Assembly: GCA_030639305.1 (NCBI GenBank)
Contig: DAOWCY010000164.1
Coordinates: 1-16,314, forward strand
DNA length: 16,314 nucleotides
Reading direction: 5' to 3'
From: JAGLQA01 sp023135565
GTDB lineage: Bacteria > Acidobacteriota > Aminicenantia > UBA2199
Each line of letters begins with the position of its first letter. Position 1 is the stretch's first letter. Of the stretch, positions 1 through 7,132 are shown piece after piece. Under the pieces are notes generated by a model. The model saw only the letters and a list, made by a program, of their open reading frames with translations, did no database searches and was not told the origin of the DNA. A program made the position numbers and the translations under genes.

Positions 1-354
1 AAGTTTTACATTGAAAAGTTAACACTGGATATCCCAACTCCTGTATTTCTCTTTACAATAGATAAAATTACTATCACTAACGGTTATGCTATCTTCTGTA
101 TTTTTTCACTATTTTTGTAACAGGATCGGTTGTAGTAACACCTAACTAAGAAAGCCAGAGACGCCCTCATCTTGCGACCTACTATAATGGGTGTGGGCAT
201 CGACATCAACAAAATTATTGATAAATTATTCTCCCGCAAAAAGAATAAAAAATCAAAAAAAAGTAAAAAATAAGGGACAGGCTAAAAGAATTGGCCTCCC
301 CTTTTCTTTTGCTAAATAGTTGAAAAATTCCGAAAACTAAAATATAATATCAAC
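1..354. other. Leading non-genic stretch with weak ORF remnants
   Basis: No convincing gene is visible here. Frame +1 is open from base 1 to a TAA at 118-120 and could be the tail of an upstream gene, but 39 AT-rich codons are weak support. A second frame is open from 139 to a TAA at 271-273; its only ATG (187) gives 28 residues ending in a lysine/serine-rich tail (KKNKKSKKSKK), with no Shine-Dalgarno site. It may be the end of a decayed gene. The last 35 bases hold the promoter of the next gene. Confidence 0.4.
320..348 (+). promoter_or_regulatory. Near-consensus sigma-70-type promoter of the Rpn gene
   Basis: TTGAAA at 320-325 and TATAAT at 343-348 are separated by exactly 17 bases. The -10 box ends only 6 bases before the ATG at 355, so the expected transcription start falls on or beside that A. 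No Shine-Dalgarno sequence precedes the ATG. Together this predicts a leaderless or nearly leaderless mRNA. Confidence 0.75.
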
Positions 355-1290
355 ATGAAAGAAATATTCAAGATTAATGATAAGATTATCAAACGGATTA
401 TGCAGAAACCGGACAATGCAAAAACATTCCTGAAAAAAATTCTGCCCGAAAAAATAAAAAAAAGAATCGACTTTTCAAGTTTAGAAATCGGCCCTACCAA
501 TTATGTGTCCCAGGAGTTCAAAGAATATTTCGCGGACATCATAATCAAAACAAAAATAATCTCGAGAAAAGGAAAAAAACTGCTTACGGATATATGTTTT
601 ATTTTCGAACACAAAACAGAAGCCAAACTAAAAATTTTTATCCAATTCTTGAAATATATGGTCCAGGAATGGCAAAAAGATATCGACGAAAAGGTCCCGC
701 TGCGTATCATCATTCCAATCGTATTTTATCATGGCAGAACCCCCTGGGAAATACCGGCATCCTTTGCCGGTCAATTCGACATCGATGATGATATTAAAGA
801 GTATTTGTTGAATTTCAAGTATATCCTGTTCGACACCGGACCCTGGGATTTCCGGGAAGAAACCGATGAACAGTTAAAAAATAATGTCTTTCTATTGAGC
901 GCCATGGCGCTGATGAAATGCGCCTATAACGACGATCGAGAAACAATAGAAGGAATATTCGATTTCTGGCGTGAGAAAGGATTTACCGGTGATATTGAAA
1001 ATGTAATATTCTTCCTCACCTATATTTCAGAGACTAAAAATTTAAGCCGAAAACAACTAAAAGAGTTGTTGGAAAAAAGTAAAATAGAAGGAGGTGAAAT
1101 CATGGAAACATTAGCCCAAAGACTGAGAGCCGAAGGTAGAATAATGGGAATAGAAGAAGGAGAGAAAAGAGGAGAAAAAAGAGGAAAATTTGAGACAGCT
1201 AAACGCATGTTAAATAGCGGTTTGACTGTTAAAGATATTGTCAAATTTACCGGCCTTTCAGAAAAAGAGGTGAAAACACTAATAAATTAG
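355..1290 (+). CDS. Rpn/YhgA-like recombination-promoting nuclease (PD-(D/E)XK, transposase_31 type)
   Basis: This 311-residue protein matches the Rpn/YhgA family pattern (PF04754-like): DIIIKTK (D61), then CFIFEHKTEA with E85 and K87 as the likely E-x-K nuclease pair, then FLKYMVQEWQK and the family hallmark IIIPIVFYHGRTPWEIP (118-134). Characterised Rpn proteins are DNA endonucleases that promote RecA-independent recombination; the same activity is inferred here. The C-terminal tail (about 245-311) is charged and carries two GEKR repeats (1159-1182 in DNA, 12-bp units), then a short helix-turn-helix-like stretch, LTVKDIVKFTGLSEKEV, as is common in this family. The ATG at 355 is the only start after an in-frame TAA at 313-315, apart from the internal M16. 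It is a single gene under its own promoter. Such genes are often multicopy, with variable C-termini. Confidence 0.88.
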   Translation: MKEIFKINDKIIKRIMQKPDNAKTFLKKILPEKIKKRIDFSSLEIGPTNYVSQEFKEYFADIIIKTKIISRKGKKLLTDICFIFEHKTEAKLKIFIQFLKYMVQEWQKDIDEKVPLRIIIPIVFYHGRTPWEIPASFAGQFDIDDDIKEYLLNFKYILFDTGPWDFREETDEQLKNNVFLLSAMALMKCAYNDDRETIEGIFDFWREKGFTGDIENVIFFLTYISETKNLSRKQLKELLEKSKIEGGEIMETLAQRLRAEGRIMGIEEGEKRGEKRGKFETAKRMLNSGLTVKDIVKFTGLSEKEVKTLIN

Positions 1291-1437
1291 CTCCGCTGCG
1301 CGGGGGGACGGCGTCCCCAGCCAATAAGCCACTTCGCTGCAAGAGCACCCCAGCTTATTAAAAAAGATTGCTCTGGAGCTGAAGGCTGGTGCTGAATGCT
1401 GCCTATCAAAGGTTTCTGCTCGCCGAAGGCAGAACGA
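1291..1437. other. Intergenic spacer between convergent genes, with a GC-rich hairpin
   Basis: The stretch holds a perfect 6-bp hairpin with a GGC triloop (GGGGAC at 1304-1309, GTCCCC at 1313-1318). It also has an inverted AATAAGC/GCTTATT pair (1323-1329 and 1353-1359). On the - strand a weak GCTC/GAGC stem is followed by a run of six T (1365-1360), a possible poor terminator for the anti-sigma gene. The hairpin resembles those inserted in the helicase gene at 14652-14666 (same stem length and GGC loop). Confidence 0.4.
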
Positions 1438-2247
1438 TTATTTTATAAAAAATTTGCCCACATAAAGAAGATCGCTTTGGCTTTCCAATTTCCAGTAGTA
1501 CAGACCGGGCGACAATTCCTCTTTAAAAAGATAACGGCTGTCCTTTACTTCGTAACGGAAAAGCACTTCGTTCTTATTGTTCAATATCTTGAGATGCAGC
1601 GGCTCCTGCTTCGTCTCTTCCCAGGAAAAAAGAATCTCCTCCTGGAGATAAATATTATTCCCGGGCGAAAGAATATGCACAACACCACTCCTGGAGGGAC
1701 TGCCGATCATGTTCTCTAAGTTCGGGTTGACCCGGTAAGCCGGCGGAACCGACGGCCGGGGGGGTGTTTTTTTCGCTCCTGCCGTACCGGTTTCGACGCG
1801 GGTTTTTTCTACTTTTGCCGCTGTTTCTTGGCCGGTTTCCGGGGTACCGGGCAGCGGCTGTTCCTGCACTTTGTTTTCTCCGATTGCAGGCGTTTGGCGA
1901 AGGGTGGTCAATTCGTTCTTAATGCCTAAGAAATAAAAGATCAGCACAAAAGAAAATACGATGAAAATAGTGGCTGCCCTACGGAACTGCGATTTCTGCC
2001 TACGGCTGTGCTGTGGGAATTCCACCACCTGTCCCGCCGGAGAATCCACGGGGGCAGCGGCGGGATTTTTCCGGAATAAAAACAGGTCCAGTATTTTATC
2101 TTTACATTCGGTGCAGTTCTCTACGTGATCCAATGCCTCCGCCGGCAGCATAGATAGATCATCCCGGACTAAAGCGTCTACATATAAAGCAGACGAAGAA
2201 TCGTTTAAATGTTCCATATTTGTATGAATATCCTTTTTCGATGTCAT
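1438..2247 (-). CDS. Membrane-anchored zinc-finger (zf-HC2) anti-sigma-like protein
   Basis: This 269-residue protein is a probable partner of the sigma factor encoded just upstream. Residues 41-48 form H-x3-C-x2-C (HVENCTEC), the signature of zinc-binding anti-sigma domains. One membrane segment lies at about 92-108 (ATIFIVFSFVLIFYFLG), preceded by a basic stretch, so the finger should be cytoplasmic. A long Pro/Glu/Thr-rich linker follows, then a compact C-terminal domain (about 188-269) with alternating strands resembling an Ig/fibronectin-like sensory fold, predicted to be outside the membrane. The start at 2247 is well supported: AGGAGG sits 6 bases upstream. The gene lies 43 bp after the sigma stop codon, so the two are probably co-transcribed. 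In family members the finger domain holds the sigma inactive until a signal arrives; the signal here is unknown. Confidence 0.72.
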   Translation of the reverse strand: MTSKKDIHTNMEHLNDSSSALYVDALVRDDLSMLPAEALDHVENCTECKDKILDLFLFRKNPAAAPVDSPAGQVVEFPQHSRRQKSQFRRAATIFIVFSFVLIFYFLGIKNELTTLRQTPAIGENKVQEQPLPGTPETGQETAAKVEKTRVETGTAGAKKTPPRPSVPPAYRVNPNLENMIGSPSRSGVVHILSPGNNIYLQEEILFSWEETKQEPLHLKILNNKNEVLFRYEVKDSRYLFKEELSPGLYYWKLESQSDLLYVGKFFIK

Positions 2248-2290
2248 TATTTACCTCCTCCAAAATAAATTTTTTGTCCTTTTGTCATTT

Positions 2291-3394
2291 TTAACCCCCC
2301 GTATAGGCGCTGCCTGTGTGTGCCCGCGTACGGACAGGCACTGCAGCAGCCCGGCCTTGATAATAGAGCAGCACTAACTCGCCCACATTTTTGCGGTTGT
2401 ATACCACGGCGTTATGAGTGCGGTTCAGATGGGAAACGATTTCGTCGATTTTTACGAAAACCCATTTCCTGATGGTGTCGCTTTGACTATGCCTGCCCTC
2501 ATGCAGGTTAAATACCCCTACCACATTCTCGAACATGGTTTTGTCTTTTACTCTTTTGAAATCCCGGGTTAGGGTCTCCTCGTCTGTCCGGCTGCAATTG
2601 GGGAAACAACTCCTGGTGTCGTCTTTTTCCACGGGGATGCGGTATTTGAGTTTCAGGCACAGTTCGAGTTTCGGTCTGATCCTGTAATACATTTTTATGA
2701 TGGTTCGCAGTTTTAACAACTCTTCATCGATCAACAGTTTGTTCATCATATCACCATTTTTATCACCGTCGAAAAGATTATCCGCCGGTTCGAGTTCTCC
2801 GGCTGTCAGCGGGCGAATATTCCTCTCGCGGATAATGTCTATATATATATTACGGACAGTGACCAGCAAATAGGATGTAAATGTGGAAAAATTTTTCGTT
2901 TTAAAATCATATTTCTCGCGAATCTTGTAGATTTTATCTTCTATCAGCCGGGTGATTACTTCCTGGAAAACATCTTCCCGCTCATCCTGGCTGCCGTGCT
3001 TGTAAAAAATAAACCTTTCGATATATTTGCGGTACATCATGACCACGGTGCGGGGATGGTTTATTAGGAGATTCTTAAACCCCAGTATCTCTTCGCCGGC
3101 TGCTGCCCATTTTTGTTTCTTTTTGCTGCCGGGGGCTGCTGTTTTTTTGTATTGGCGGTACAGTTCCGGCAGGTCCCGGCGGGTTTTGGCCGCCTCCAAA
3201 AAAAGATTAAAAAGGAGAAGATGGATATCGGGGAATAGATTTTTGGGGTATTTTTCTGCCGGGTAAAGTTCTTTTATAGTTGTTTCCACCATAAGATGGT
3301 AGTCGTCTTTGGTTCTTAAGTTTTCTTTCGTTGTATTATTCATGGGGTAGTCTGTTGTTTTTTTGCGAAGCTTTTCTAATGATGAAGAAATCAT
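2291..3394 (-). CDS. Divergent ECF-type sigma-70 family RNA polymerase sigma factor
   Basis: Residues about 121-195 look like sigma region 2: an amphipathic start (YRKYIERFIFYK), the acidic core motif EDVFQEVITRL and then SYLLVTVRNIYIDIIRERN, matching the ECF pattern of core binding and -10 recognition. At about 367 residues it is roughly twice the usual ECF length, with a 120-residue N-terminal extension. Region 4 is not obvious; the area after region 2 carries a CFPNC pair (263-267) and a C-terminal LNRTHNAVVYNRKNVGELVLLYY that could be a modified DNA-reading helix. The frame is open to an ATG at 3409, but the ATG at 3394 is preferred because GAGG lies 5 bases before it and nothing like a ribosome site precedes 3409. 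It lies 54 bp after the oxidoreductase and 43 bp before the anti-sigma-like gene. The sigma call is moderately sure; the target regulon is unknown. Confidence 0.68.
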   Translation of the reverse strand: MISSSLEKLRKKTTDYPMNNTTKENLRTKDDYHLMVETTIKELYPAEKYPKNLFPDIHLLLFNLFLEAAKTRRDLPELYRQYKKTAAPGSKKKQKWAAAGEEILGFKNLLINHPRTVVMMYRKYIERFIFYKHGSQDEREDVFQEVITRLIEDKIYKIREKYDFKTKNFSTFTSYLLVTVRNIYIDIIRERNIRPLTAGELEPADNLFDGDKNGDMMNKLLIDEELLKLRTIIKMYYRIRPKLELCLKLKYRIPVEKDDTRSCFPNCSRTDEETLTRDFKRVKDKTMFENVVGVFNLHEGRHSQSDTIRKWVFVKIDEIVSHLNRTHNAVVYNRKNVGELVLLYYQGRAAAVPVRTRAHTGSAYTGG

Positions 3395-3448
3395 TTCACC
3401 CTCGTTCATAGGCTGCGGGCCCGTGCCCGCCCTGTACTATTCATAGGG

Positions 3449-4573
3449 TTACTTCATGCTCTCCCTGCCGGCAAATTCCCGCTGCAGCGAAAATTCGGAA
3501 AAATCGGTTAACCATTCGCCTTCGATAACAAAATGGGACAGGTATTTGCCGATGGCCGGCCCGAACATAAAACCATGACCCGACATGCCGGAGGCAATAT
3601 AAAGACCTTCGATTTCGCTTTCATCTACCAGCGGGTTGCCGTCCGGGGTCATGGTGTAGCATCCGGCCCAATGCCGCAGTACGGCCACCTTTTTTAAGGA
3701 CGGCACTAACCGGCTCATCCTCCAGGCGGCCCGGGGCAGGAAATCGAAAGAGGCATCTTCGCGGATGCCGGGCACATTGGGAACCGGTGTGTAACAACCG
3801 ATGATCTGCCCGGTTACCATTTGATTAAAATAACAGCCGTCGCTGCGGTAATCCACTATCATGGCATCGATAATTTTAGGAATCCTTTCGGTAATAAGGG
3901 CTTCGTGCCGTTCCGGGAAAAGGGGGAGTTCCAGTCCTAACTGCGCTGCGATATCTCCTGTCCAGGGGCCGGCGCTTAAAATCACTTTGGCCGCTTCCAC
4001 CATTGTGCCGTCACCGAGGGTCAACGAAAAATTGCCGTTTCTGCGGATGGAGACTACCGGGTTGGCCAAATAAAAATCACCGCCGCGTTTTTCTATTTTC
4101 TGCCTGTATCCGCGCAGTATAGCAAAGGGGAAAGCCTGGCCGTCATCAGGGCAGTAGGCCCCGGCCAGGAGGCCGTTACTGTTGATATGGGGGACGATTT
4201 CTTTTATTTCTTCGGGACTGAGCAGCGACACGTTGACCTTTTCTTTTTTTTGAATGGCGATGTTCTTCTCGAAAATTTTTTTCATTTCCGGGGTGTGGGC
4301 CAAAAACAGGTACCCGCCCTGGTAAAATTCCACGGTATGACCGAATTCTTCTTCCATTTGTGAAAAGATTTCGATATTTTCCTTCATCAGGCGGATGGCC
4401 GCGGGGGTGGAGAACTGCTGCCTGATACCGCCTATGCAGCGGGTCGTAGAGCCGGAGCCGATGTATTTTTTTTCGATTATGGCCAGGTCGATCCCTGCCT
4501 GGCTGAGATAGTATGCGCTGGCCATGCCGATGATTCCAGCGCCGATAATCACAACATCATAAGTCTTCTTCAT
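3449..4573 (-). CDS. FAD-dependent oxidoreductase, sarcosine/glycine oxidase (DAO) family
   Basis: This 374-residue flavoprotein belongs to the D-amino-acid-oxidase superfamily and looks like the beta subunit of sarcosine oxidase. The N-terminus has the Rossmann FAD motif VVIIGAGIIGMASAYYL (G11-x-G13-x2-G16), with E34 at the end of the second strand for the ribose, then GSTTRCIGGIRQQF (41-54). Near the C-terminus HWAGCYTMTPDGNPLV and ASGMSGHGFMFGPAIGKYL are typical of sarcosine oxidase beta and related N-methyl or secondary amine oxidases. It should oxidise an amino acid or secondary amine, passing electrons to oxygen or a partner; the substrate cannot be read from sequence. No alpha, gamma or delta subunit is adjacent. 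The start at 4573 has only a weak upstream AGGGA. It has a good promoter and is the first gene of the unit containing the sigma pair. Confidence 0.82.
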   Translation of the reverse strand: MKKTYDVVIIGAGIIGMASAYYLSQAGIDLAIIEKKYIGSGSTTRCIGGIRQQFSTPAAIRLMKENIEIFSQMEEEFGHTVEFYQGGYLFLAHTPEMKKIFEKNIAIQKKEKVNVSLLSPEEIKEIVPHINSNGLLAGAYCPDDGQAFPFAILRGYRQKIEKRGGDFYLANPVVSIRRNGNFSLTLGDGTMVEAAKVILSAGPWTGDIAAQLGLELPLFPERHEALITERIPKIIDAMIVDYRSDGCYFNQMVTGQIIGCYTPVPNVPGIREDASFDFLPRAAWRMSRLVPSLKKVAVLRHWAGCYTMTPDGNPLVDESEIEGLYIASGMSGHGFMFGPAIGKYLSHFVIEGEWLTDFSEFSLQREFAGRESMK

Positions 4574-4601
4574 TTTTCAAATCCCTGGGTTTTAAGGTCT
4601 T

Positions 4602-4630
4602 TTTATAACACAAATGCCATGAATTTTCAA
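4602..4630 (-). promoter_or_regulatory. Promoter of the oxidoreductase-sigma-anti-sigma unit
   Basis: On the - strand, TTGAAA (4630-4625) and TATAAA (4607-4602) are spaced by exactly 17 bases. Transcription would start near 4595, giving a leader of about 20 bases before the ATG at 4573. Confidence 0.65.
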
Positions 4631-4647
4631 ATTGATTAAGAAAAAAG

Positions 4648-4676
4648 TTGAAATTTCCTCTTATTTGTTTTATATT
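4648..4676 (+). promoter_or_regulatory. Promoter reading into the tandem repeats and the DHH gene
   Basis: TTGAAA at 4648-4653 and TATATT at 4671-4676 are spaced by exactly 17 bases. Transcription from about 4683 would make a 5' leader of about 365 bases that passes through three terminator-like repeat units before the ATG at 5048. It is back-to-back with the - strand promoter at 4602-4630, with the two -35 boxes 17 bases apart. Confidence 0.55.
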
Positions 4677-4799
4677 TAGGTTTTAGGTTTTGAAGAAAAA
4701 TAAAATTTCACATCTATGCCGGTACAGGTCGGCAGTGAGCACTTACAGTGCGGGCGCTTACAGCGCGGTAATAATAACATGTTACCGTGTTTCAAAATT

Positions 4800-4823
4800 C
4801 CACCGTTGGGTGGTTTTCTTTTC
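4800..4823 (+). terminator. Intrinsic terminator-like hairpin, repeat unit 1
   Basis: CCACC (4800-4804), loop GTTG, GGTGG (4809-4813), then TTTTCTTTTC. The stem is only 5 bp, but the T-tract follows directly and the whole is repeated in unit 3. Confidence 0.55.
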
Positions 4824-4885
4824 AAGCTTGGTCCCGGCACTTAAAGTGCGGTATTGAGAAACATGTTTTACAAATTTCAAGTTTT

Positions 4886-4905
4886 CACCGTTAGGAGTTT
4901 TTTTT
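4886..4905 (+). terminator. Degenerate terminator-like hairpin, repeat unit 2
   Basis: CACC (4886-4889), loop GTTA and GGAG (4894-4897) pair with an A-A mismatch, then eight T follow (4898-4905). The T-tract is the best of the three, the stem the worst. Confidence 0.35.
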
Positions 4906-4978
4906 AAGCCTGGTCTTAAAAAAACGCTGTACCGGTACATAGCGGAAGTGAGCAGCATGTTTTACAAATTTCGAGTTC

Positions 4979-4999
4979 CCACCCTCAGGTGGTTTTCTT
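4979..4999 (+). terminator. Intrinsic terminator-like hairpin, repeat unit 3
   Basis: CCACC (4979-4983), loop CTCA, GGTGG (4988-4992), then TTTTCTT. The stem matches unit 1 while the loop differs, which fits conservation of structure rather than of sequence. Confidence 0.55.
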
Positions 5000-5047
5000 G
5001 CCGGCTTAGTCGTGAAAAAACACTGTTAAATCTATGGAGAATTATGA

Positions 5048-5938
5048 ATGCGGATTGTCACCCGACCCGATTTTGACGGCATTGTATGCGCGGTTCTCTT
5101 AAGCGACGTATTAGACATCGATACCCCGGTGAAATGGGCCGAGCCCAATGCCATGCAAAATCGCTTAGTGGAGATCGAAACGGGCGATATTATCGCCAAC
5201 CTGGCCTACCATGAAAACTGTTCCATGTGGTTCGATCATCATTCTACCAACAAGCCGGAAGCGCCTTTTAAAGGAGCTTATAATAAAACCGCTCCTTCAG
5301 CGGCTGGTATCGTTTTCAATTACTACAAAGGAAAATTTAAACGCGATTACCGCAAATTGGTCAAAGAAGCAGACAAGATCGACTCGGCGCGTTTATCCAT
5401 AGATGAAGTGCTTCATCCTGAGAATTACCCTTACATTGCCATCGATACCACCATTACCAGTCATAACATGGCGGATGAACCCTATTGGAACCGCCTGGTG
5501 GAACTGCTCCGGCACAACGATGTTCATACTATCCTGCAAGAAAAAGAGGTAAGTAAAAGGATAGCAGTTGTAGCGAAAAAAAACAAACAGTATGCCGGGA
5601 TATTAAAAGAATACACTTTCAAAGAAGGAAACGTGGCCGTTACGGATTTTCGTTCCTTAGCAAAAGCGCCTTCCGGGAACCGCTTCTTAGTGTTTTGTCT
5701 TTTCCCCGAGGCCAATGTGCACGTGAAGATTCGTTATCATAATAAGGAGAAAGATAAGGTGATTGTCAGTGTGGGGCACAGTATCCTCAACCGCAGTTGT
5801 AAAGTAGATTCAGGGAAACTTTGCTCCCAATTTAACGGCGGCGGTCATAAAGGGGCCGGGTCCTGTTCTTTCCCTGCCGCTGAAGCGGGGGAAAATATCC
5901 AAGTCATCATAAAGGCATTATTGGAAAAGAATCCCTGA
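5048..5938 (+). CDS. DHH/DHHA1-family phosphoesterase (exopolyphosphatase- or oligonuclease-like)
   Basis: This 296-residue cytoplasmic protein has the DHH metal-centre motifs in order: TRPDFDGIVCAVLL (D8, D10), GDIIANL (D47), FDHHSTN (D63-H64-H65) and EADKIDSA (D109, D112). The C-terminal DHHA1 substrate-binding motif is FNGGGHKGAGS (263-272). Members are Mn-dependent phosphoesterases: RecJ-like nucleases, NrnA oligoribonucleases/pAp phosphatases, c-di-AMP phosphodiesterases and enzymes often annotated as exopolyphosphatase. The short length and the lack of GGDEF or membrane parts argue against GdpP and RecJ, but the exact substrate cannot be decided. The ATG at 5048 has GGAG 8 bases upstream. 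An out-of-frame ATG at 5044 is even closer to it and could be used unproductively. Its leader contains the tandem terminator-like repeats, so expression may be attenuated. Confidence 0.8.
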   Translation: MRIVTRPDFDGIVCAVLLSDVLDIDTPVKWAEPNAMQNRLVEIETGDIIANLAYHENCSMWFDHHSTNKPEAPFKGAYNKTAPSAAGIVFNYYKGKFKRDYRKLVKEADKIDSARLSIDEVLHPENYPYIAIDTTITSHNMADEPYWNRLVELLRHNDVHTILQEKEVSKRIAVVAKKNKQYAGILKEYTFKEGNVAVTDFRSLAKAPSGNRFLVFCLFPEANVHVKIRYHNKEKDKVIVSVGHSILNRSCKVDSGKLCSQFNGGGHKGAGSCSFPAAEAGENIQVIIKALLEKNP

Positions 5939-5951
5939 GTACAGCCCCAGC

Positions 5952-5993
5952 TTTTTACCTCCGGCGGCCCCTGCCGGGGAGGCTAAACTTTTT
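5952..5993 (-). repeat. Dispersed hairpin-forming repeat, related to the insert in the helicase gene
   Basis: The reverse complement reads AAAAAGTTTAGCCTCCCC, then GGCAGGGGCCGCCGGAGG, then TAAAAAG. It aligns with a few gaps to 14709-14749 inside the helicase gene (AAAAGTTTGGCCCCCGG, then CAGGGCCGCCGGAGG, then CAAAAAAG). Internally CCTC-CGGC (5958-5965) pairs with GCCG...GAGG (5973-5982). Confidence 0.65.
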
Positions 5994-6020
5994 ATGATTT
6001 AGAATCAAAGGCGTTCACAC

Positions 6021-6068
6021 GCGGCTTCTTGCGGCGGAGCCGCTTATTGCCCCCCCACGCGAGTGGGG
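6021..6068. other. Two GC-rich hairpins before the secreted-protein gene
   Basis: GCGGCT (6021-6026) pairs with AGCCGC (6038-6043), and CCCCAC (6053-6058) pairs with GTGGGG (6063-6068) across a GCGA tetraloop. Neither is followed by a T-tract, so a Rho-independent terminator for the DHH gene is not supported. They may be further members of the intergenic hairpin repeat population. Confidence 0.4.
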
Positions 6069-6096
6069 CCTGTTAAAAAATCGAGGAGGAATTAAT

Positions 6097-7107
6097 ATGA
6101 AAAGATGCTCTGTTTTACTCTTATTTTTACTGTTGGTCGTACAAACGACAACGGCCCGCACCGTGCCTTTATACGGTTTTAATAAACCGAACCAGTTGGT
6201 GGTGGACGGTGACCAGTTCTTTATCGCGGATTTTCCCCACGTCTATATTTACTCGCTGGAACACTTCCTGATGCAGAAAAAATTCGGCAGGGAAGGCAAA
6301 AGAGCCCGGGAATTTTTCGGCGGCGTTATATTTTTAAATATCCAGCCCGACCAAATCGTGGCCCTCAGCGGCTGGAAGACTATTTTCTATAACCGGCAGG
6401 GGGAATTTTTAAAAGAACTCAGGAAAGACGCCGTCTTCCCTTTAGGCAAGAATTTTATCAAAGTAGACCCGGTTCGGGAAGAAAAAGAGAAAGTCAACTA
6501 TTGGACTATCAACCTCAACGACGCCGGATTGAAAAAAATAAAAGAAATTTACCGCTACCCGGTGTTTATGCAGGGCAAAGGCCCCCAAGCAGGCGCGCAC
6601 GTCATCAATCTTCTGCGGCAGTTCGGCTTATTCAAAACCGCGCTGGACAAATTCGTGCTTATGGATTATAAAGATTTTATCCTGCACGTCTATGACAGCA
6701 AAGGCAATAAGCTGACCGCCATCAAACGAAAATACGAAAAACTCAAAATAACCGAGCACGACAAAAAGAAATACAGCGATTTTTTCAAAAATAGCGAGAT
6801 TTATAAAGAATTCTATGAAAAAAATAAACACCGGTTTAAGTTCGACACTCATTTCCCGGCTATAAAGGGCTTCGATTTCAGGGGCGGCCTGATCTATGTG
6901 TACACTTATAAAGAGAAGGGCGCCGGCACTGAACTTTTCGTTTTCAACGTCAAAGGAAAGTTGTTAAAGAAGACTTTCCTGCCTATGAAGCATAAGAATT
7001 TATTAGACCCGGGCCCCTGTTCTTTTTGCGATTGGAAATTCTACCGGTTGATAGAGAAGGACAAAGCCGGGAAAGAATGGCAGCTAAACATCATAGATAT
7101 AAAATAA
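6097..7107 (+). CDS. Secreted protein of unknown function with beta-propeller-like repeats
   Basis: This 336-residue protein starts with a clear Sec signal peptide: MKR, a hydrophobic core of about 14 residues (CSVLLLFLLLVVQ), and probable cleavage after TTTA (about residue 20). No lipobox cysteine is present, so it should be periplasmic or secreted. The mature part has NHL/6-bladed-propeller-like strand patterns, for example NQLVVDGDQFFIADFPHVYI followed by a FGREGKRAREF turn, and later FILHVYDSKGNKL, GGLIYVYTYKEKG and LFVFNVKGKLL. A lysine-rich segment (about 205-250) interrupts the pattern, and a late CSFC pair is present (about 308-311). No catalytic motif is recognised. The start is firm: AGGAGG lies 7 bases upstream of the ATG at 6097. 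It stands alone, converging on the methyltransferase gene 25 bp away with no terminator between them. The propeller call is a fold inference from strand rhythm; the function is unknown. Confidence 0.6.
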   Translation: MKRCSVLLLFLLLVVQTTTARTVPLYGFNKPNQLVVDGDQFFIADFPHVYIYSLEHFLMQKKFGREGKRAREFFGGVIFLNIQPDQIVALSGWKTIFYNRQGEFLKELRKDAVFPLGKNFIKVDPVREEKEKVNYWTINLNDAGLKKIKEIYRYPVFMQGKGPQAGAHVINLLRQFGLFKTALDKFVLMDYKDFILHVYDSKGNKLTAIKRKYEKLKITEHDKKKYSDFFKNSEIYKEFYEKNKHRFKFDTHFPAIKGFDFRGGLIYVYTYKEKGAGTELFVFNVKGKLLKKTFLPMKHKNLLDPGPCSFCDWKFYRLIEKDKAGKEWQLNIIDIK

Positions 7108-7132
7108 CTGTATTGTCCATGTAATTTAATGT

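Larger units (their letters stand above)
4719..5011 (+). repeat. Three tandem imperfect repeat units, each ending in a terminator-like hairpin
   Basis: Three diverged copies run about 4719-4833, 4834-4915 and 4916-5011, each ending in a GGTC or AGTC tail. The shared core is ACATGTTTTACAAATTTCAAG, then a CCACC-loop-GGTGG hairpin, a T-tract and AAGCxTGGTC. Units 1 and 2 also carry short upstream hairpins: GCACT-tac-AGTGC (4739-4751), GCGCT-tac-AGCGC (4754-4766) and GCACT-taa-AGTGC (4837-4849). The A-T to G-C swap between the first two preserves pairing. Unit 3 instead has the palindrome GTACCGGTAC (4929-4938) and shares CCGGTAC...AGTGAGCA with the beginning of unit 1. A partial fourth similarity (AAAAAACACTGTTAAA) lies after unit 3. 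No ORF explains it. Possible roles are an attenuating leader of the DHH gene or a set of small RNAs. Confidence 0.7.

Noticed and set aside
1..120. Open frame from the window edge that could be the tail of an upstream gene
   Set aside because: Only 39 codons of AT-rich, low-information sequence with no family resemblance; chance openness cannot be excluded.
187..273. 28-residue lysine-rich small ORF
   Set aside because: No ribosome site, low-complexity tail, and the frame is open upstream without a start; more likely a remnant than a gene.
1323..1365. Terminator of the Rpn gene from the AATAAGC/GCTTATT inverted pair
   Set aside because: On the + strand the stem is followed by A rather than T, and the loop is long and unstructured.
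1396..1719. 107-residue ORF on the + strand
   Set aside because: Antisense to the anti-sigma-like gene, whose zinc finger, membrane segment and strong ribosome site support the other strand.
4719..5011. CRISPR array
   Set aside because: Only three diverged units, with structure throughout and no unique spacers of uniform length; no cas gene nearby.
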